Origin: Thermovibrio guaymasensis
GTDB taxonomy: Bacteria > Aquificota > Aquificia > Desulfurobacteriales > Desulfurobacteriaceae
NCBI RefSeq assembly: GCF_003633715.1
Contig: NZ_RBIE01000004.1
Span: 1-64,000 of the forward strand
Reading direction: 5' to 3'
Length of the DNA stretch: 64,000 bases
Shown: piece by piece, positions 8,782 to 18,232 of the stretch
Position numbering within the stretch: the first letter of the stretch is position 1
Layout of the letters: the number at the start of each line of letters is the position of its first letter
Notes under the pieces: generated by a model
The model's input: only the letters and a program-made list of their open reading frames with translations
The model's database searches: none
Told to the model about the DNA's origin: nothing
Made by a program: the position numbers and the translations under genes

Positions 8782-9302
8782 TGGGAAAGGTCAAAAACGT
8801 TCCAAACATTCTAACTCTCTTAAGGGTTTTTCTGCTTCCCTTTATAGTTGTTGCTATACTCTGGGGCTACTACACTGTAGCCCTTATCCTCTTCTTAATA
8901 TCCTCCCTTACGGATTTCCTTGACGGTTATATAGCCAGGAAGTACGGTTTAGTGACGAGCCTTGGAATGCTTCTTGATCCAGTGGCAGATAAACTTCTAA
9001 CCTCCTCAACTCTAATTTCACTGACCTATGTTAAGCTCTGTGACCCTTTCTCCGTTATCGCTATAGTCGGAAGAGAAGAGGCTGTAACAGGTATAAGGGC
9101 AATTGCTGCAAGCAGAGGAATTGTTATACCGGCTTCTACCGGAGGAAAAATTAAGACAGTTTTAATAATGCTTTCAATTTCACTTATACTCCTCGGGGTT
9201 AAGCCCTGGGGGGAGTTTTTCCTCGTAGCTTCAGCTTTTGTTGCCGTTTATACAGGAATCTTATACTTCTTTAAATTCTATACAGGACTGAAGGAGCAGT
9301 AG
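8781..9302 (+). CDS. pgsA: CDP-diacylglycerol--glycerol-3-phosphate 3-phosphatidyltransferase
   Basis: Makes phosphatidylglycerophosphate from CDP-diacylglycerol and glycerol 3-phosphate in the inner membrane. The 173 residues contain the CDP-alcohol phosphotransferase motif DGX2ARX8GX3DX3D, seen as DGYIARKYG followed by GMLLDPVADK (about residues 47-70). Several hydrophobic segments give the expected six-helix membrane protein. The N-terminus NVPNILTLLRVFLLP is typical of PgsA. It starts on the last base of dnaN and is followed after 1 bp by plsY, another phospholipid gene. Confidence 0.94.
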   Translation: MGKVKNVPNILTLLRVFLLPFIVVAILWGYYTVALILFLISSLTDFLDGYIARKYGLVTSLGMLLDPVADKLLTSSTLISLTYVKLCDPFSVIAIVGREEAVTGIRAIAASRGIVIPASTGGKIKTVLIMLSISLILLGVKPWGEFFLVASAFVAVYTGILYFFKFYTGLKEQ

Positions 9303-9303
9303 T

Positions 9304-9894
9304 ATGGAGCCTTTTGCCCTTTTTCTCGTCTTTATCCTTTCTTTCCTCTTCGGTTCTATTCCCTTTGGCTATCTGATAGGTAAGATAAAGGGGATTGACG
9401 TTAGAGAACATGGAAGCGGTAATATAGGAGCTACGAACGTTTCAAGGATCCTAGGAAAGAAGTACGGTTTGCTCGTCCTCTTCCTTGATTCCCTAAAGGG
9501 AGCTCTGGCCGTTTTAATAAGTAAGTTATTAGGGTTGCCGGTTGAGTATCAGGTCCTTGCCGGGATTTCAGCAATTGCAGGCCACTGCTTCTCTCCGTGG
9601 CTTGGCTTTAAGGGAGGGAAGGGAGTTGCAACTGCCCTTGGTGCCTTTTTGTTAATTTCTCCGCTAACAACTCTGGTCTCATTTTTCATATTTTTCACAG
9701 TTTTAATCTTAACCCGTTACGTCTCCCTCTCTTCAATAACTGCTGCCCTTTCTTATCCCCTTTTATATAAGTTCTTTGAAAAACCTTCTCCTCTTTCTTT
9801 TATATTTGTTACATTAGGGGCCCTTTTGATAGTCCTTAAACACCACTCAAACATCGGGAGGCTCTTAAAAGGTCAGGAGAAGAAGTTTTTCTAG
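9304..9894 (+). CDS. plsY: Acyl-phosphate:glycerol-3-phosphate acyltransferase
   Basis: Transfers an acyl group from acyl phosphate to glycerol 3-phosphate, the first acylation of phospholipid synthesis. The 196-residue integral membrane protein carries the three PlsY motifs: SIPFGYLIG with GSGNIGATNVSR (motif 1), GHCFSPWLGFKGGKG (motif 2) and the later KHHSNIGRLLKG (motif 3). It lies 1 bp after pgsA. Together with plsC at the other end of the window, it supplies both acylations of glycerol phosphate. Confidence 0.95.
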   Translation: MEPFALFLVFILSFLFGSIPFGYLIGKIKGIDVREHGSGNIGATNVSRILGKKYGLLVLFLDSLKGALAVLISKLLGLPVEYQVLAGISAIAGHCFSPWLGFKGGKGVATALGAFLLISPLTTLVSFFIFFTVLILTRYVSLSSITAALSYPLLYKFFEKPSPLSFIFVTLGALLIVLKHHSNIGRLLKGQEKKFF

Positions 9895-9903
9895 GAGGGT
9901 ACT

Positions 9904-10788
9904 TTGGAGCTTAAAAAGTATTTAAAGGAGAGGAAGGAGTTAATAGATAGGGAGATACTAAAGTACTTACCTCCTGAACCTCCTTACGGGAAAAAGCTTT
10001 ATCAGGCTGTAAAGTACTCCTTAACCGTTGGAGGAAAGAGGCTAAGGCCAATTCTTTGTTTGGCTGGATGTGAAGTTGTTGGAGGGAAGGTTGAAGATGC
10101 TATAACTCCAGCCTGTGCCATAGAGATGATTCACACCTACTCACTGGTTCACGATGACCTGCCGGAGATGGACGACGATACTCTCAGAAGGGGACATCCA
10201 ACAACTTGGGTTAAGTTCGGTCAAGCTACGGCCGTCCTTGCAGGTGATGCTCTCTTGAATAGGGCTTTTGAAGTTCTTGCAGATTGGAACTTTGACTGTG
10301 AAAGGAAGATTAAGGTTATCTCTGAATTAGGAAGGGCCTCTGGAATGCTTGGAATGGTTCTCGGTCAACAGTGTGACCTTGACGCTGAAGGTAGGGATGA
10401 CGTTTCTCTGGAGGAGCTCCTCTTTATCCACAGACATAAGACGGGAAGGTTAATAACTGCTTCTGTCGTTGTTGGCGGAATAACGGGAGGGGGGAGTGAA
10501 GAGGAGATTGGGGCACTTAGGAACTATGGGGATTCAATCGGTCTAGCCTTTCAGATAGTAGATGACGTTTTAGACGTAGTCGGCGATCAGGAAATGATTG
10601 GAAAGAACGTCGGTTCTGATGTTGAAAAGGGTAAAACAACTTTCGTTAAGTTCTTTGGAGTTGACGGGGCTAAGAAGAGGGCTAGGGAGGAGGTTGAAAG
10701 GGCAGTTGAGTTCCTGAAGGTCTTTCCGAAGGATAAAAGGGAGCCTCTAGAAGGAATAGCCCGTTTCATAGTTGAGAGGGAGTACTAG
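9904..10788 (+). CDS. ispA: Polyprenyl (farnesyl/geranylgeranyl) diphosphate synthase
   Basis: Chain-elongating trans-prenyltransferase making C15 or C20 diphosphate from IPP and DMAPP. Both aspartate motifs are present: the first as DDLPEMDDDTLRRG with the two-residue insertion of type II enzymes, the second as DDVLDVVGD. The 294-residue length fits IspA/GGPPS. Chain length cannot be settled by eye. It begins at TTG behind AGGAGGG (9893-9899). It ends tail-to-tail with dnaB, with a 4-bp overlap of stop regions. It works downstream of dxs and ispH, both in this window. Confidence 0.9.
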   Translation: MELKKYLKERKELIDREILKYLPPEPPYGKKLYQAVKYSLTVGGKRLRPILCLAGCEVVGGKVEDAITPACAIEMIHTYSLVHDDLPEMDDDTLRRGHPTTWVKFGQATAVLAGDALLNRAFEVLADWNFDCERKIKVISELGRASGMLGMVLGQQCDLDAEGRDDVSLEELLFIHRHKTGRLITASVVVGGITGGGSEEEIGALRNYGDSIGLAFQIVDDVLDVVGDQEMIGKNVGSDVEKGKTTFVKFFGVDGAKKRAREEVERAVEFLKVFPKDKREPLEGIARFIVEREY

Positions 10789-12218
10789 AAGTCAAAGTTG
10801 TAGTCCTCTTCGTCGTCAAATGTAAAAGCCTCCTCTTCCTCAGGCTGTGGGGTTGGGAGCTCCCTTTCCTCCTTTTCCGATTGAACTTCAGAACTTTCTG
10901 TCTCTTCAACGTTTTCAAACCTCGTTAGCTCCTTTATAAAGGCCAACTTAACCGTTCCGGTAGGGCCGTTTCTCTGTTTTGCTATTATGATTTCGGCTAT
11001 TCCCTCCTCTTCCGGTTCAGGGTTCTTCTTATAAACCTCAGGTCTGTGGATGAACATAACAATGTCTGCATCTTGCTCTATGCTTCCGCTTTCTCTAAGG
11101 TCTGAGAGTTGAGGCCTTTTGTCTGCCCTGTGTTCAACCTGCCTTGAAAGCTGAGAGAGGGCTATTACTGGAACGTTAAGCTCTTTTGCTAAGGCCTTTA
11201 AGGAGCGGGAAATTTCGGAGACTTCCTGCTGCCTGCTCTCAGTCCTCCTAATTCCCCTCATAAGCTGTAGGTAGTCTACTATGATTAAGTCAAGCCCCTT
11301 TTCCGACTTTAACCTCCTTGCCTTTGCCCTCATTTCAAGGATTGAGATGCCTGGGGTATCGTCAATGTAGATAGAGGCCTGCTCTATTCTGCTTGCCGCT
11401 TCAACTACCCTCTTAAGCTCATCGGGCCTTAAGTAACCGTCCCTAATTTTGTGGAGGGGAATTCCTGAGTCCTGGGCTATTAGCCTGGTTATCAGCTGCT
11501 CCTTTGACATTTCAAGGGAGAAGAAGGCAACAGTTTTTCCCTCCTTTAAGCCTACGTTGTATGCTATTGAGAGGGAGAAGGCGGTTTTACCCATTGAAGG
11601 CCTTGCTGCAAGGATTATTAAGTCTGAGGGTTGAAGGCCGGAGGTCATCCTGTCTATTTCGTAAAATCCAGACGGTAGGCCCGTTATTGCCTCTTCCCTC
11701 TTTGCAGTCTCCTCTATTTTTTTGATTATCTCTGGAATAACTTCGCCAACGTGAACGAGAGTGTTTGTTATCCTCTCCTCTGAAAGGGAAAATATCTGCT
11801 TTTCAAGGCTGTCAAGGAGGAGGTCGGGGTCTGGAGTTTCCTCTACCTTCTCGTTTATGAACTTTCCTATTTCAACAATTTGTCTCAGGAGGGCTTTGTC
11901 CTTTACGATTTTGCAGGCAGACTCAAACTTCTCGTAGTTTTCAAGGGCGTACTCAACGAGGAGCGAGACGTGTTCTTCTCCTCCCACTTTATCAATTAGG
12001 TTCCTCTTTTCAAGCTCGTCAAGGAATGAGATTTCGTTTAGCTGAGATTCTGTATACCCTTCGGCTACAAGGTCCCTTATGAAGCGAAAGAGTACTCTGT
12101 GCTCCTGTTTAAAGAACTCCTCAGGTTTAAGTAACTCAACTCCCCTAAATACGAATGAGGGTTGAACTATCATACTTCCGAGTACGGAGTATTCAGCTTC
12201 AAGGTCAAAGAGCTTCAA
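10785..12218 (-). CDS. dnaB: Replicative DNA helicase DnaB
   Basis: Hexameric 5'-3' helicase that unwinds DNA at the fork. The 477 residues have the DnaB N-terminal domain (about 1-110), a linker helix and a RecA-like core with Walker A (ARPSMGKTAF), Walker B (LIIVDYLQLM) and the QRNGPTG element near the arginine finger. The C-terminal 45 residues form an unusually acidic tail (EEEEAFTFDDEEDYNFDF). No intein is seen. Its ATG overlaps the trpE stop by 4 bp, so it is co-transcribed with a tryptophan gene, an odd pairing. It lies about 3.3 kb from oriC. Confidence 0.96.
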   Translation of the reverse strand: MKLFDLEAEYSVLGSMIVQPSFVFRGVELLKPEEFFKQEHRVLFRFIRDLVAEGYTESQLNEISFLDELEKRNLIDKVGGEEHVSLLVEYALENYEKFESACKIVKDKALLRQIVEIGKFINEKVEETPDPDLLLDSLEKQIFSLSEERITNTLVHVGEVIPEIIKKIEETAKREEAITGLPSGFYEIDRMTSGLQPSDLIILAARPSMGKTAFSLSIAYNVGLKEGKTVAFFSLEMSKEQLITRLIAQDSGIPLHKIRDGYLRPDELKRVVEAASRIEQASIYIDDTPGISILEMRAKARRLKSEKGLDLIIVDYLQLMRGIRRTESRQQEVSEISRSLKALAKELNVPVIALSQLSRQVEHRADKRPQLSDLRESGSIEQDADIVMFIHRPEVYKKNPEPEEEGIAEIIIAKQRNGPTGTVKLAFIKELTRFENVEETESSEVQSEKEERELPTPQPEEEEAFTFDDEEDYNFDF

Positions 12219-13693
12219 CTTAGCCCCCTCTCAGCCAGTTCAACTGCTTTAAATAGAGCTCTAGCCTTATTTAGCGTCTCTTTTGCCTCAAGCTCGGGAA
12301 GAGAATCTGCAACAATTCCTGCTCCAGCCTGAACGTAAACCTTGTTCCTCCTAACGATTGCCGTTCTTATGGCTATTGCCGTATCCATGTTCCCGTCAAA
12401 GGAGAAGTACCCTACAGCTCCGGCGTAAACTCCCCTTTCAGATGGCTCCATCTCGTCAATTATCTCCATCGCCCTTACCTTTGGAGCTCCGGAAACCGTT
12501 CCAGCAGGGAAGCAGGCCTTAAGTACGTCAAAGGCGTCCTTATCCTCACGGAGCTCTCCCATTACGTTTGAGACTATGTGCATTACGTGGGAGTAGCGCT
12601 CTATAACCATAAGTTCGTTTACTTTTACAGTTCCTACTTTCGCAACCCTTCCCACGTCGTTCCTTGCAAGGTCAACGAGCATTATGTGTTCCGCCCTCTC
12701 CTTTTCGTCGGCTAAGAGCTCTTTTTCAAGGGCAAGGTCTTCCTCGGGAGTCCTTCCCCTCCTCCTCGTTCCGGCTATAGGCCTCGTCTCAATCTTGCCG
12801 TTTTCAACTCTAACCAAGACTTCAGGTGAAGCTCCTACTATCTGGAAGTCTCCGTAGTCAAGGTAGTACATGTAAGGTGAGGGGTTAACATGCCTTATTG
12901 CCCTGTATAAGGTTAGGGGCTCTGCGTAGAAGGGTTTTTCAAAGCGTCTGGAGAGAACAACCTGAATAATATCTCCAGCCTTTATGTACTCCTTTGCCTT
13001 CTCAACTGCTTCCATAAACTCCTTGTCTGAGAAGTTAACTTTCCAGTGGGAGGAGCTCTTTACAGGAGGAGTTTCAACGTTTAACTTTCCTTCCCTTAGA
13101 GCCCTTTCTATTGATTGGAGCTTCTCAATGCCCCTTCTGTACTCGTTCTCAAGTTCGCCCTTTCTGGTCAGAACGAAGGTTATTACGTTAATTGTATTTT
13201 TAACGTTATCAAATACAACGAGGGCTTCAGGAAGTGAGAAGAACATATCGTACAGGTAGGAATCCTCTTTGTTTGGGTTAACGTTAACCCTTGGCTCAAA
13301 GAACTTAACTGCATCGTAGGCTAAATATCCGAAAAAACCTCCCCAAACCTTTGGAAGTTCAGGAAGGCGGTAAGGTTTAAATTCGTTAAAAACTTCCCTT
13401 AGAACCTCAAGGGGATTTTCCTTGAACTCCTTTACTTCAACCCTTCCAAGCCTATTTACTTCAACAAACCTCTCTTTAGACTTTACGCTGACGAGCCTTC
13501 CTAGTCCTATTATTGAGAACCTTCCCCACTTCTCTCCCCCTTCAACACTCTCTAAGAGCATGTTTGCCCCAAGTTCCCTCAGCTTTATAAAGGCCGAAAG
13601 GGGAGTTTCTGTGTCTGCAAAGAGGGTTTTAAATAGGGGAATTAAGTTAAAACCTTCTTTGTCAAGCTCTTTTGCCTTTTCAAGGCTTACCAT
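12215..13693 (-). CDS. trpE: Anthranilate synthase component I
   Basis: Converts chorismate to anthranilate with ammonia from the glutaminase partner TrpG, which is not in the window. Visible are the Trp-feedback N-terminal region ([20 protein letters not shown]) and the chorismate-binding domain with [33 protein letters not shown] and [18 protein letters not shown] choose the ATG at 13693 ([10 protein letters not shown]) because it aligns with the family start and has a GAGGAT site. A TTG 45 bp further upstream (13738) would run to 20 bp from the divergent queA start and is less likely. trpC is also in the window but in another operon, so trp genes are scattered here. Confidence 0.95.
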   Translation of the reverse strand: MVSLEKAKELDKEGFNLIPLFKTLFADTETPLSAFIKLRELGANMLLESVEGGEKWGRFSIIGLGRLVSVKSKERFVEVNRLGRVEVKEFKENPLEVLREVFNEFKPYRLPELPKVWGGFFGYLAYDAVKFFEPRVNVNPNKEDSYLYDMFFSLPEALVVFDNVKNTINVITFVLTRKGELENEYRRGIEKLQSIERALREGKLNVETPPVKSSSHWKVNFSDKEFMEAVEKAKEYIKAGDIIQVVLSRRFEKPFYAEPLTLYRAIRHVNPSPYMYYLDYGDFQIVGASPEVLVRVENGKIETRPIAGTRRRGRTPEEDLALEKELLADEKERAEHIMLVDLARNDVGRVAKVGTVKVNELMVIERYSHVMHIVSNVMGELREDKDAFDVLKACFPAGTVSGAPKVRAMEIIDEMEPSERGVYAGAVGYFSFDGNMDTAIAIRTAIVRRNKVYVQAGAGIVADSLPELEAKETLNKARALFKAVELAERGLS

Positions 13694-13758
13694 CTCTATC
13701 CTCGCACTCTCCGTTTTGCAGGTTAAATTTATCACCAACTCTTTGAGATGGGGTTAGG

Positions 13759-14790
13759 ATGAAAGTTAGTGAGTTTGACTACACTCTACCTAAGGAGCTC
13801 ATAGCAAAGTTCCCGGCTGAACCAAGGGATAGCTCAAGGTTGATGGTCTTAAACAGGAGGACCGGGGAAATTGAGCACAGGATCTTTAGGGATATAAAGG
13901 GGTACCTGAAGGAAGGAGACGTTCTCGTTTTGAACAACACTAAAGTTATACCAGCTAGGCTCTACGGGGAGCTCCCAACGGGCGGGAAAGTAGAGATCCT
14001 CCTCATTAGGCAAGTTGAGCCTTCAGTTTGGGAGGTTATGTCCAAGCCTGCAAGGAAGTTAAGACCCGGAAGGAAAGTAATTTTCTCCCCTGAGCTAACT
14101 GCAGAGGTTGTTGGTTACTTAGGCGAAGGGAGGAGGCTTTTAAGGTTCTCCTATCCGGAGAGTATGGACTTTATGGAAATTCTTTCCCGTATTGGTCATG
14201 TTCCCCTTCCTCCTTACGTTGAGAGGGAGGAGAGGCCTGAGGATAGGGAAAAGTACCAGACTGTATTTGCGAAGGAGGAGGGTTCAGTAGCAGCTCCAAC
14301 TGCAGGATTGCACTTTACCCCGGAACTTCTAAAAGAACTTGAGGAGAGGGGAGTTATAATAAAAACCGTTACTCTCCACGTAGGTCCTGGAACCTTTAAG
14401 CCGGTTAAAGTTGAAAGGGTAGAAGAGCATAAGATGGACTATGAGACCTATACAGTTCCTGAAGAGACGGCAGAGGAAATTAACAGGGCCAAAGAGGAGG
14501 GGAGGAGAGTTATAGCGGTTGGAACTACTGTAGTTAGAACCCTTGAGAGCGTGGCAAGTGAAGGGGGAACTGTTAAAAGCGGTGAAGGGATTACAAATTT
14601 GTTCATTTATCCCGGATATAGGTTTAAGGTTATTGACGCCCTTATAACCAACTTTCACTTGCCCCGTTCAACGTTGCTGATGCTCGTCTGTGCATTTGCC
14701 GGAAAGGAGAAGGTGCTGAATGCTTATAGGGAAGCTATTAAAGAAGGTTATCGCTTTTACAGTTTTGGTGACGCTATGTTTATCTACTAA
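13759..14790 (+). CDS. queA: tRNA preQ1(34) S-adenosylmethionine ribosyltransferase-isomerase
   Basis: Transfers and isomerises the ribosyl group of SAM onto preQ1 in tRNA to give epoxyqueuosine. The 343 residues match the QueA family from MKVSEFDYTLPKELIA through FNNTKVIPARL-like VLVLNNTKVIPARL, AAPTAGLHFTPELL and the C-terminal NFHLPRSTLLMLV. First gene of a six-gene overlapping run. Its last 71 bases are shared with the next gene in another frame, an unusually long overlap. Confidence 0.96.
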   Translation: MKVSEFDYTLPKELIAKFPAEPRDSSRLMVLNRRTGEIEHRIFRDIKGYLKEGDVLVLNNTKVIPARLYGELPTGGKVEILLIRQVEPSVWEVMSKPARKLRPGRKVIFSPELTAEVVGYLGEGRRLLRFSYPESMDFMEILSRIGHVPLPPYVEREERPEDREKYQTVFAKEEGSVAAPTAGLHFTPELLKELEERGVIIKTVTLHVGPGTFKPVKVERVEEHKMDYETYTVPEETAEEINRAKEEGRRVIAVGTTVVRTLESVASEGGTVKSGEGITNLFIYPGYRFKVIDALITNFHLPRSTLLMLVCAFAGKEKVLNAYREAIKEGYRFYSFGDAMFIY

Positions 14791-15613
14791 GGGTTACCCT
14801 GAAACTTTTGAGCCTGTTTATAGGGTTTCAAAGAAGCCCTCAAGCTATGACTTTGACGGTGAGGAGCTAAAGTTTAGGCTGTACTGGACTATTTTCCACG
14901 TTGCAGACAGCGTTTCAAAGGTTAAGAGGATTGACGGTGGAAAGTTAAAGTTTTGGGGAAGGGCTTCAACTGCAGGAGTGGCCTCGTGGTTTAGGAAGAT
15001 TTCAGATGAAGGTTACTCAGTTTGGAGTGAAGAGTTAAGTACTCCCTTAAAGACTTATCTTTACCAGCACGAAGGGGATTACCAAAGGATAAAGGTGTAC
15101 ACCTACGACCTTAAAAGGAGAATTGTTAAGTACGAAAAGATCAACCCTAAAAAGAAGAAAGTTCAGATAAAGTACGTAAAGATTCCTACGGTTCCTTTTG
15201 AGGATATAGTCAGCGCCGTTTACTACTTTAGGCGCTACGGCATTTTTAAAGTTGGTGAGGAAACTGTTTTTCCCCTCTTTGCAGGTGGAAAGTTTCAGAA
15301 CGTTAGATTTAAAGTTGTTAAGAGGGAAAAAATTGATACCCTCTTTGGAAAATTAGAAGCTTACAGGGTTATTCCTTCCAATAACCTCTCTCCTGAAGGG
15401 GCTTTTAAGAGGAAGGGAAAGGTTGTTTTCTGGTTTACTGCAGATGAGAGGCACATTCCTGTAAAGGCAGTTGCTGAGGTTGCAATTGGTAGCGTTAGTG
15501 CGGTTTTAGTTAGTGCAAAGGGAAGAGGGTTTGATTTAAGGAAAGAGTGTGAAGAGAGGAAGAAGAAGGCCTTAATTGAGAAGGTTTTAACCGGTGAGTT
15601 TGGAGGAGAGTAA
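14720..15613 (+). CDS. DUF3108-type exported protein
   Basis: The 297-residue protein begins with a signal peptide (basic MLIGKLLKK, then a hydrophobic stretch to about residue 24, with cleavage near TKG-YPE), so it is predicted to be periplasmic. The body resembles DUF3108 proteins: an early FRLYWTIFHVAD-like strand, the FEDIVSAVYYFRRYG segment near the middle and a late FWFTADERHIPVKA element. No catalytic residues are recognised. A role in the cell envelope is only an inference. The ATG at 14720 is preceded by AAGGAGAAGG, supporting a real start inside queA. It joins the NUDIX gene by a one-base overlap. Confidence 0.75.
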   Translation: MLIGKLLKKVIAFTVLVTLCLSTKGYPETFEPVYRVSKKPSSYDFDGEELKFRLYWTIFHVADSVSKVKRIDGGKLKFWGRASTAGVASWFRKISDEGYSVWSEELSTPLKTYLYQHEGDYQRIKVYTYDLKRRIVKYEKINPKKKKVQIKYVKIPTVPFEDIVSAVYYFRRYGIFKVGEETVFPLFAGGKFQNVRFKVVKREKIDTLFGKLEAYRVIPSNNLSPEGAFKRKGKVVFWFTADERHIPVKAVAEVAIGSVSAVLVSAKGRGFDLRKECEERKKKALIEKVLTGEFGGE

Positions 15614-16053
15614 TGGCCTTTGAACCTAAGACTCCTTACCTGGCCGTTGACGGAATAATTAACCTACAGGATGAATTTGGAAATTGGCTTGGAATAGTTC
15701 TCATTGAGAGGAAGTACTCTCCCGTCGGCCTTGCAATTCCTGGGGGATTTGTTGAGGTGGGGGAGAGTGTAGAGAGGGCGGTTATTAGGGAAATGAAGGA
15801 AGAGACAAGCCTTGACGTTGTTGTTTTAAGGCAGTTTAGGGTCTTTTCAAAGCCAGATAGGGACCCTAGGTTCCATACGGTTTCTGTCGTCTTTGAGTGC
15901 GTTGCAAGGGGAAATCCTAAAGGGAAAGATGATGCAAAGGTTGCTAAAGTTTTCAGCTACGAAGAAATTCCCTTTGACAGTCTCGTTTTTGACCACAGGG
16001 AGATTTTAAAGAAGTACTTGTCTGATCCACTTGCAGTCTTTAAGAGGCTATAG
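15613..16053 (+). CDS. NUDIX hydrolase
   Basis: A 146-residue NUDIX protein. The Nudix box GX5EX7REUXEEXGU is readable as GGFVEVGESVERAV followed by IREMKEETSLDVVV (about 43-70), with Thr-Ser in place of the usual Gly near its end. RHTVSVVFEC-like strands follow. The closest general type is ADP-ribose pyrophosphatase or an NTP-cleaning enzyme; the substrate cannot be told from sequence. Its ATG overlaps the previous stop by one base, and glmU follows 11 bp later. Confidence 0.88.
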   Translation: MAFEPKTPYLAVDGIINLQDEFGNWLGIVLIERKYSPVGLAIPGGFVEVGESVERAVIREMKEETSLDVVVLRQFRVFSKPDRDPRFHTVSVVFECVARGNPKGKDDAKVAKVFSYEEIPFDSLVFDHREILKKYLSDPLAVFKRL

Positions 16054-16064
16054 AGGAGGTAGCT

Positions 16065-17456
16065 TTGGGCTTTAAGGTAGTTGTCCTTGCAGCTGGAAAG
16101 GGAACTAGATTTAAGTCAGATCTTCCAAAGGTTCTCCATAGGGTTCTCGGTAAGCCTATGCTCTGGTACGTTATAAAGGCTGCTAAGGAGGCTGGAGCTG
16201 AGGACGTAATTGTTGTTGTTGGACATAAGAGGAAGCTTGTTGAGGACTTCTTAAAAGAGGAGTTTCCAGACGTTAAAGTAGTTTATCAGGAAGAGCAACT
16301 TGGAACTGGCCATGCAGTTATGTGTGCTGAAGGTCTTCTTAGAGGTTATAAAGGAAAGGTTGTTGTCCTAAATGGAGATTCTCCACTTATAAGGCCTGAG
16401 GATGTGAGGGCGATTGCTGAAACTGAAGGTGATATGGTAGTTCTAACTGCACAGGCTCAGGACCCTACAGGTTACGGTAGAGTTATAAGGGATGGAGATG
16501 AAGTCCTCTACATAGTTGAGGAGAAGGATGCAAGCGAGAAGGAAAAAGAAATAAAAGAGGTTAATTCCGGAGTTTACTCTTTTGACTGTGAAAAGTTGAT
16601 CTCTTCACTTTCGGAGCTCTCCAACGATAACGCTCAGGGTGAGTACTACCTTCCAGACCTTTTAAAAGTTTTTAAAAGGAAGGATTATAAAGTTACTGCT
16701 GTAAAGGGTAGGGATTTTGACTCTCTTAGGGGGGTCAATAACAGGTACGAACTTTTGGTAGTTGAAGGGATTTTGAGGGATAGAATTGTTAAGGAGCTCC
16801 AGCTTTCAGGAGTAACCGTTCACCAGCCTCAAACCGTTTACGTTGAGCCTGAGGTTGAAGTCGGTAGGGATTCTGAACTCTTTGGACCTCTATACTTGAG
16901 GGGGAAAACGAGGATAGGTCAGGGGTGTTATATAGGTCCTTACTGCGATATAGCCGATTCTACAATCTCTGACGGAGTTAGAGTTGAGAGCCACTGCTGG
17001 ATTAGGGGGGCGAGGTTAGAGGAAAGTTCTTCCGTTGGACCTTTTGCAAAACTGAGGCCGGGGACAGTTCTAAAGAGTGGAGCGAAAGTAGGGACTTTCG
17101 TTGAGACTAAGAACGCCCTCCTTGAAGAGGGAGCAAAGGCAAACCATCTTTCCTACTTGGGGGACTGTAGAGTTGGTAAAAACACAAATATCGGTGCTGG
17201 TACAATTACCTGTAACTACGACGGTTTCAATAAGTGGTTTACAGATATAGGGAACAACGTCTTCGTTGGGAGTAACACCCTCTTTATTGCTCCGGTCAAA
17301 GTTTGTGATAATTCAATAACTGCTGCCGGTTCGGTGATAACTTTTGACGTTCCTGAGAGTACTCTAGCAGTTGCCCGCTCAAGGCAGGTTAACTACCCTG
17401 GAAAGGCGGAAGTTATAAGGGAAAAAGCAAGGAAAAGGAAGGAGGAAAGGAGTTGA
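16065..17456 (+). CDS. glmU: Bifunctional GlmU: N-acetylglucosamine-1-phosphate uridyltransferase / glucosamine-1-phosphate acetyltransferase
   Basis: Makes UDP-GlcNAc for peptidoglycan and LPS. The N-terminal pyrophosphorylase domain opens with VVVLAAGKGTRFKSDLPKVL (residues 4-23), contains YQEEQLGTGHAV and a conserved VNSGVY site. The C-terminal half is a left-handed beta-helix with hexapeptide repeats and the acetyltransferase elements RPGTVLKSGAKVG, NHLSYLGDCRVG and GAGTITCNYDG. At 463 residues it is full length. It starts at TTG behind GAGGAGG. Its TGA overlaps the trpC TTG by 4 bp. Confidence 0.96.
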   Translation: MGFKVVVLAAGKGTRFKSDLPKVLHRVLGKPMLWYVIKAAKEAGAEDVIVVVGHKRKLVEDFLKEEFPDVKVVYQEEQLGTGHAVMCAEGLLRGYKGKVVVLNGDSPLIRPEDVRAIAETEGDMVVLTAQAQDPTGYGRVIRDGDEVLYIVEEKDASEKEKEIKEVNSGVYSFDCEKLISSLSELSNDNAQGEYYLPDLLKVFKRKDYKVTAVKGRDFDSLRGVNNRYELLVVEGILRDRIVKELQLSGVTVHQPQTVYVEPEVEVGRDSELFGPLYLRGKTRIGQGCYIGPYCDIADSTISDGVRVESHCWIRGARLEESSSVGPFAKLRPGTVLKSGAKVGTFVETKNALLEEGAKANHLSYLGDCRVGKNTNIGAGTITCNYDGFNKWFTDIGNNVFVGSNTLFIAPVKVCDNSITAAGSVITFDVPESTLAVARSRQVNYPGKAEVIREKARKRKEERS

Positions 17457-18232
17457 ACATCCTTAATAGGATAGTTGAGCATAAAAGAGCTGAGGTTGAG
17501 GAGAAGAAGAGGGAATTTAACCTTTCCCTTTTGAGGGAGGAGGCTGAAAGGTTAAAGGTTCCCCACGACTTTAAGAGGGCAATCTCTGGAGAAGGTATTA
17601 ACGTAATAGCTGAAGTTAAGAAGGCTTCTCCTTCAAAGGGCGTTATTAGGGAGGACTTTGATCCTGTAAGTATTGCAAAGGCCTATGAGAGGGGAGGGGC
17701 AAAGGCGATATCGGTTTTAACCGATAGAGAATTTTTCAAAGGTTCACCCTTTTACCTAAGACAGGTGGCTGAAGAGGTTAACCTTCCCGTTTTGAGGAAA
17801 GACTTTATCATTGATCCATTCCAGATTTACGGTGCCAAAGTTCTAGGAGCTTCCTCCTTTCTCCTAATAGTCTCAATCCTTTCAGATTCTCAGCTTAGGG
17901 ACTTTATAGAGCTCGGTAGGGAGCTTGGAATGGAGCCCCTAGTTGAAACCCACGATGAAGGGGAGGTTGAGAGAGCCCTTAAGGCAGGGGCTGAAATAGT
18001 AGGTATTAATAACCGTAACCTAAAGACTTTTGAAGTAAACCTCTCTACGACTCTCAGGCTTTTGCCAATAATTAAAGCTGAAGAGAAAGTTGCAGTTTCT
18101 GAAAGTGGAATAAAGGGAAAAGAGGATATTCAAAAGCTAAAGCAAGCTGGAGTTGATGCTTTCCTTGTTGGGGAAACTTTGATGAGATCTAAGAAACCTG
18201 AGGAGGTTTTAAGAAGTTGGCTTTCCGTCTGA
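17453..18232 (+). CDS. trpC: Indole-3-glycerol-phosphate synthase
   Basis: Closes the indole ring in tryptophan synthesis. The 259-residue TIM barrel shows the family marks INVIAEVKKASPSKGVIRED, SVLTDREFFKGS, PVLRKDFIIDPFQIY and VGINNRNLKTFEVN, plus SESGI and the final DAFLVGETLMRS. It starts at TTG overlapping the glmU stop by 4 bp, and the following gene begins 16 bp before its end. It is not fused to TrpF. Confidence 0.95.
   Translation: MNILNRIVEHKRAEVEEKKREFNLSLLREEAERLKVPHDFKRAISGEGINVIAEVKKASPSKGVIREDFDPVSIAKAYERGGAKAISVLTDREFFKGSPFYLRQVAEEVNLPVLRKDFIIDPFQIYGAKVLGASSFLLIVSILSDSQLRDFIELGRELGMEPLVETHDEGEVERALKAGAEIVGINNRNLKTFEVNLSTTLRLLPIIKAEEKVAVSESGIKGKEDIQKLKQAGVDAFLVGETLMRSKKPEEVLRSWLSV

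Noticed and set aside
13694-13738. Upstream TTG start for trpE at 13738
   Set aside because: The extra 15 residues do not resemble the TrpE family, there is no good ribosome site, and it would crowd the divergent queA promoter. ATG at 13693 fits better.
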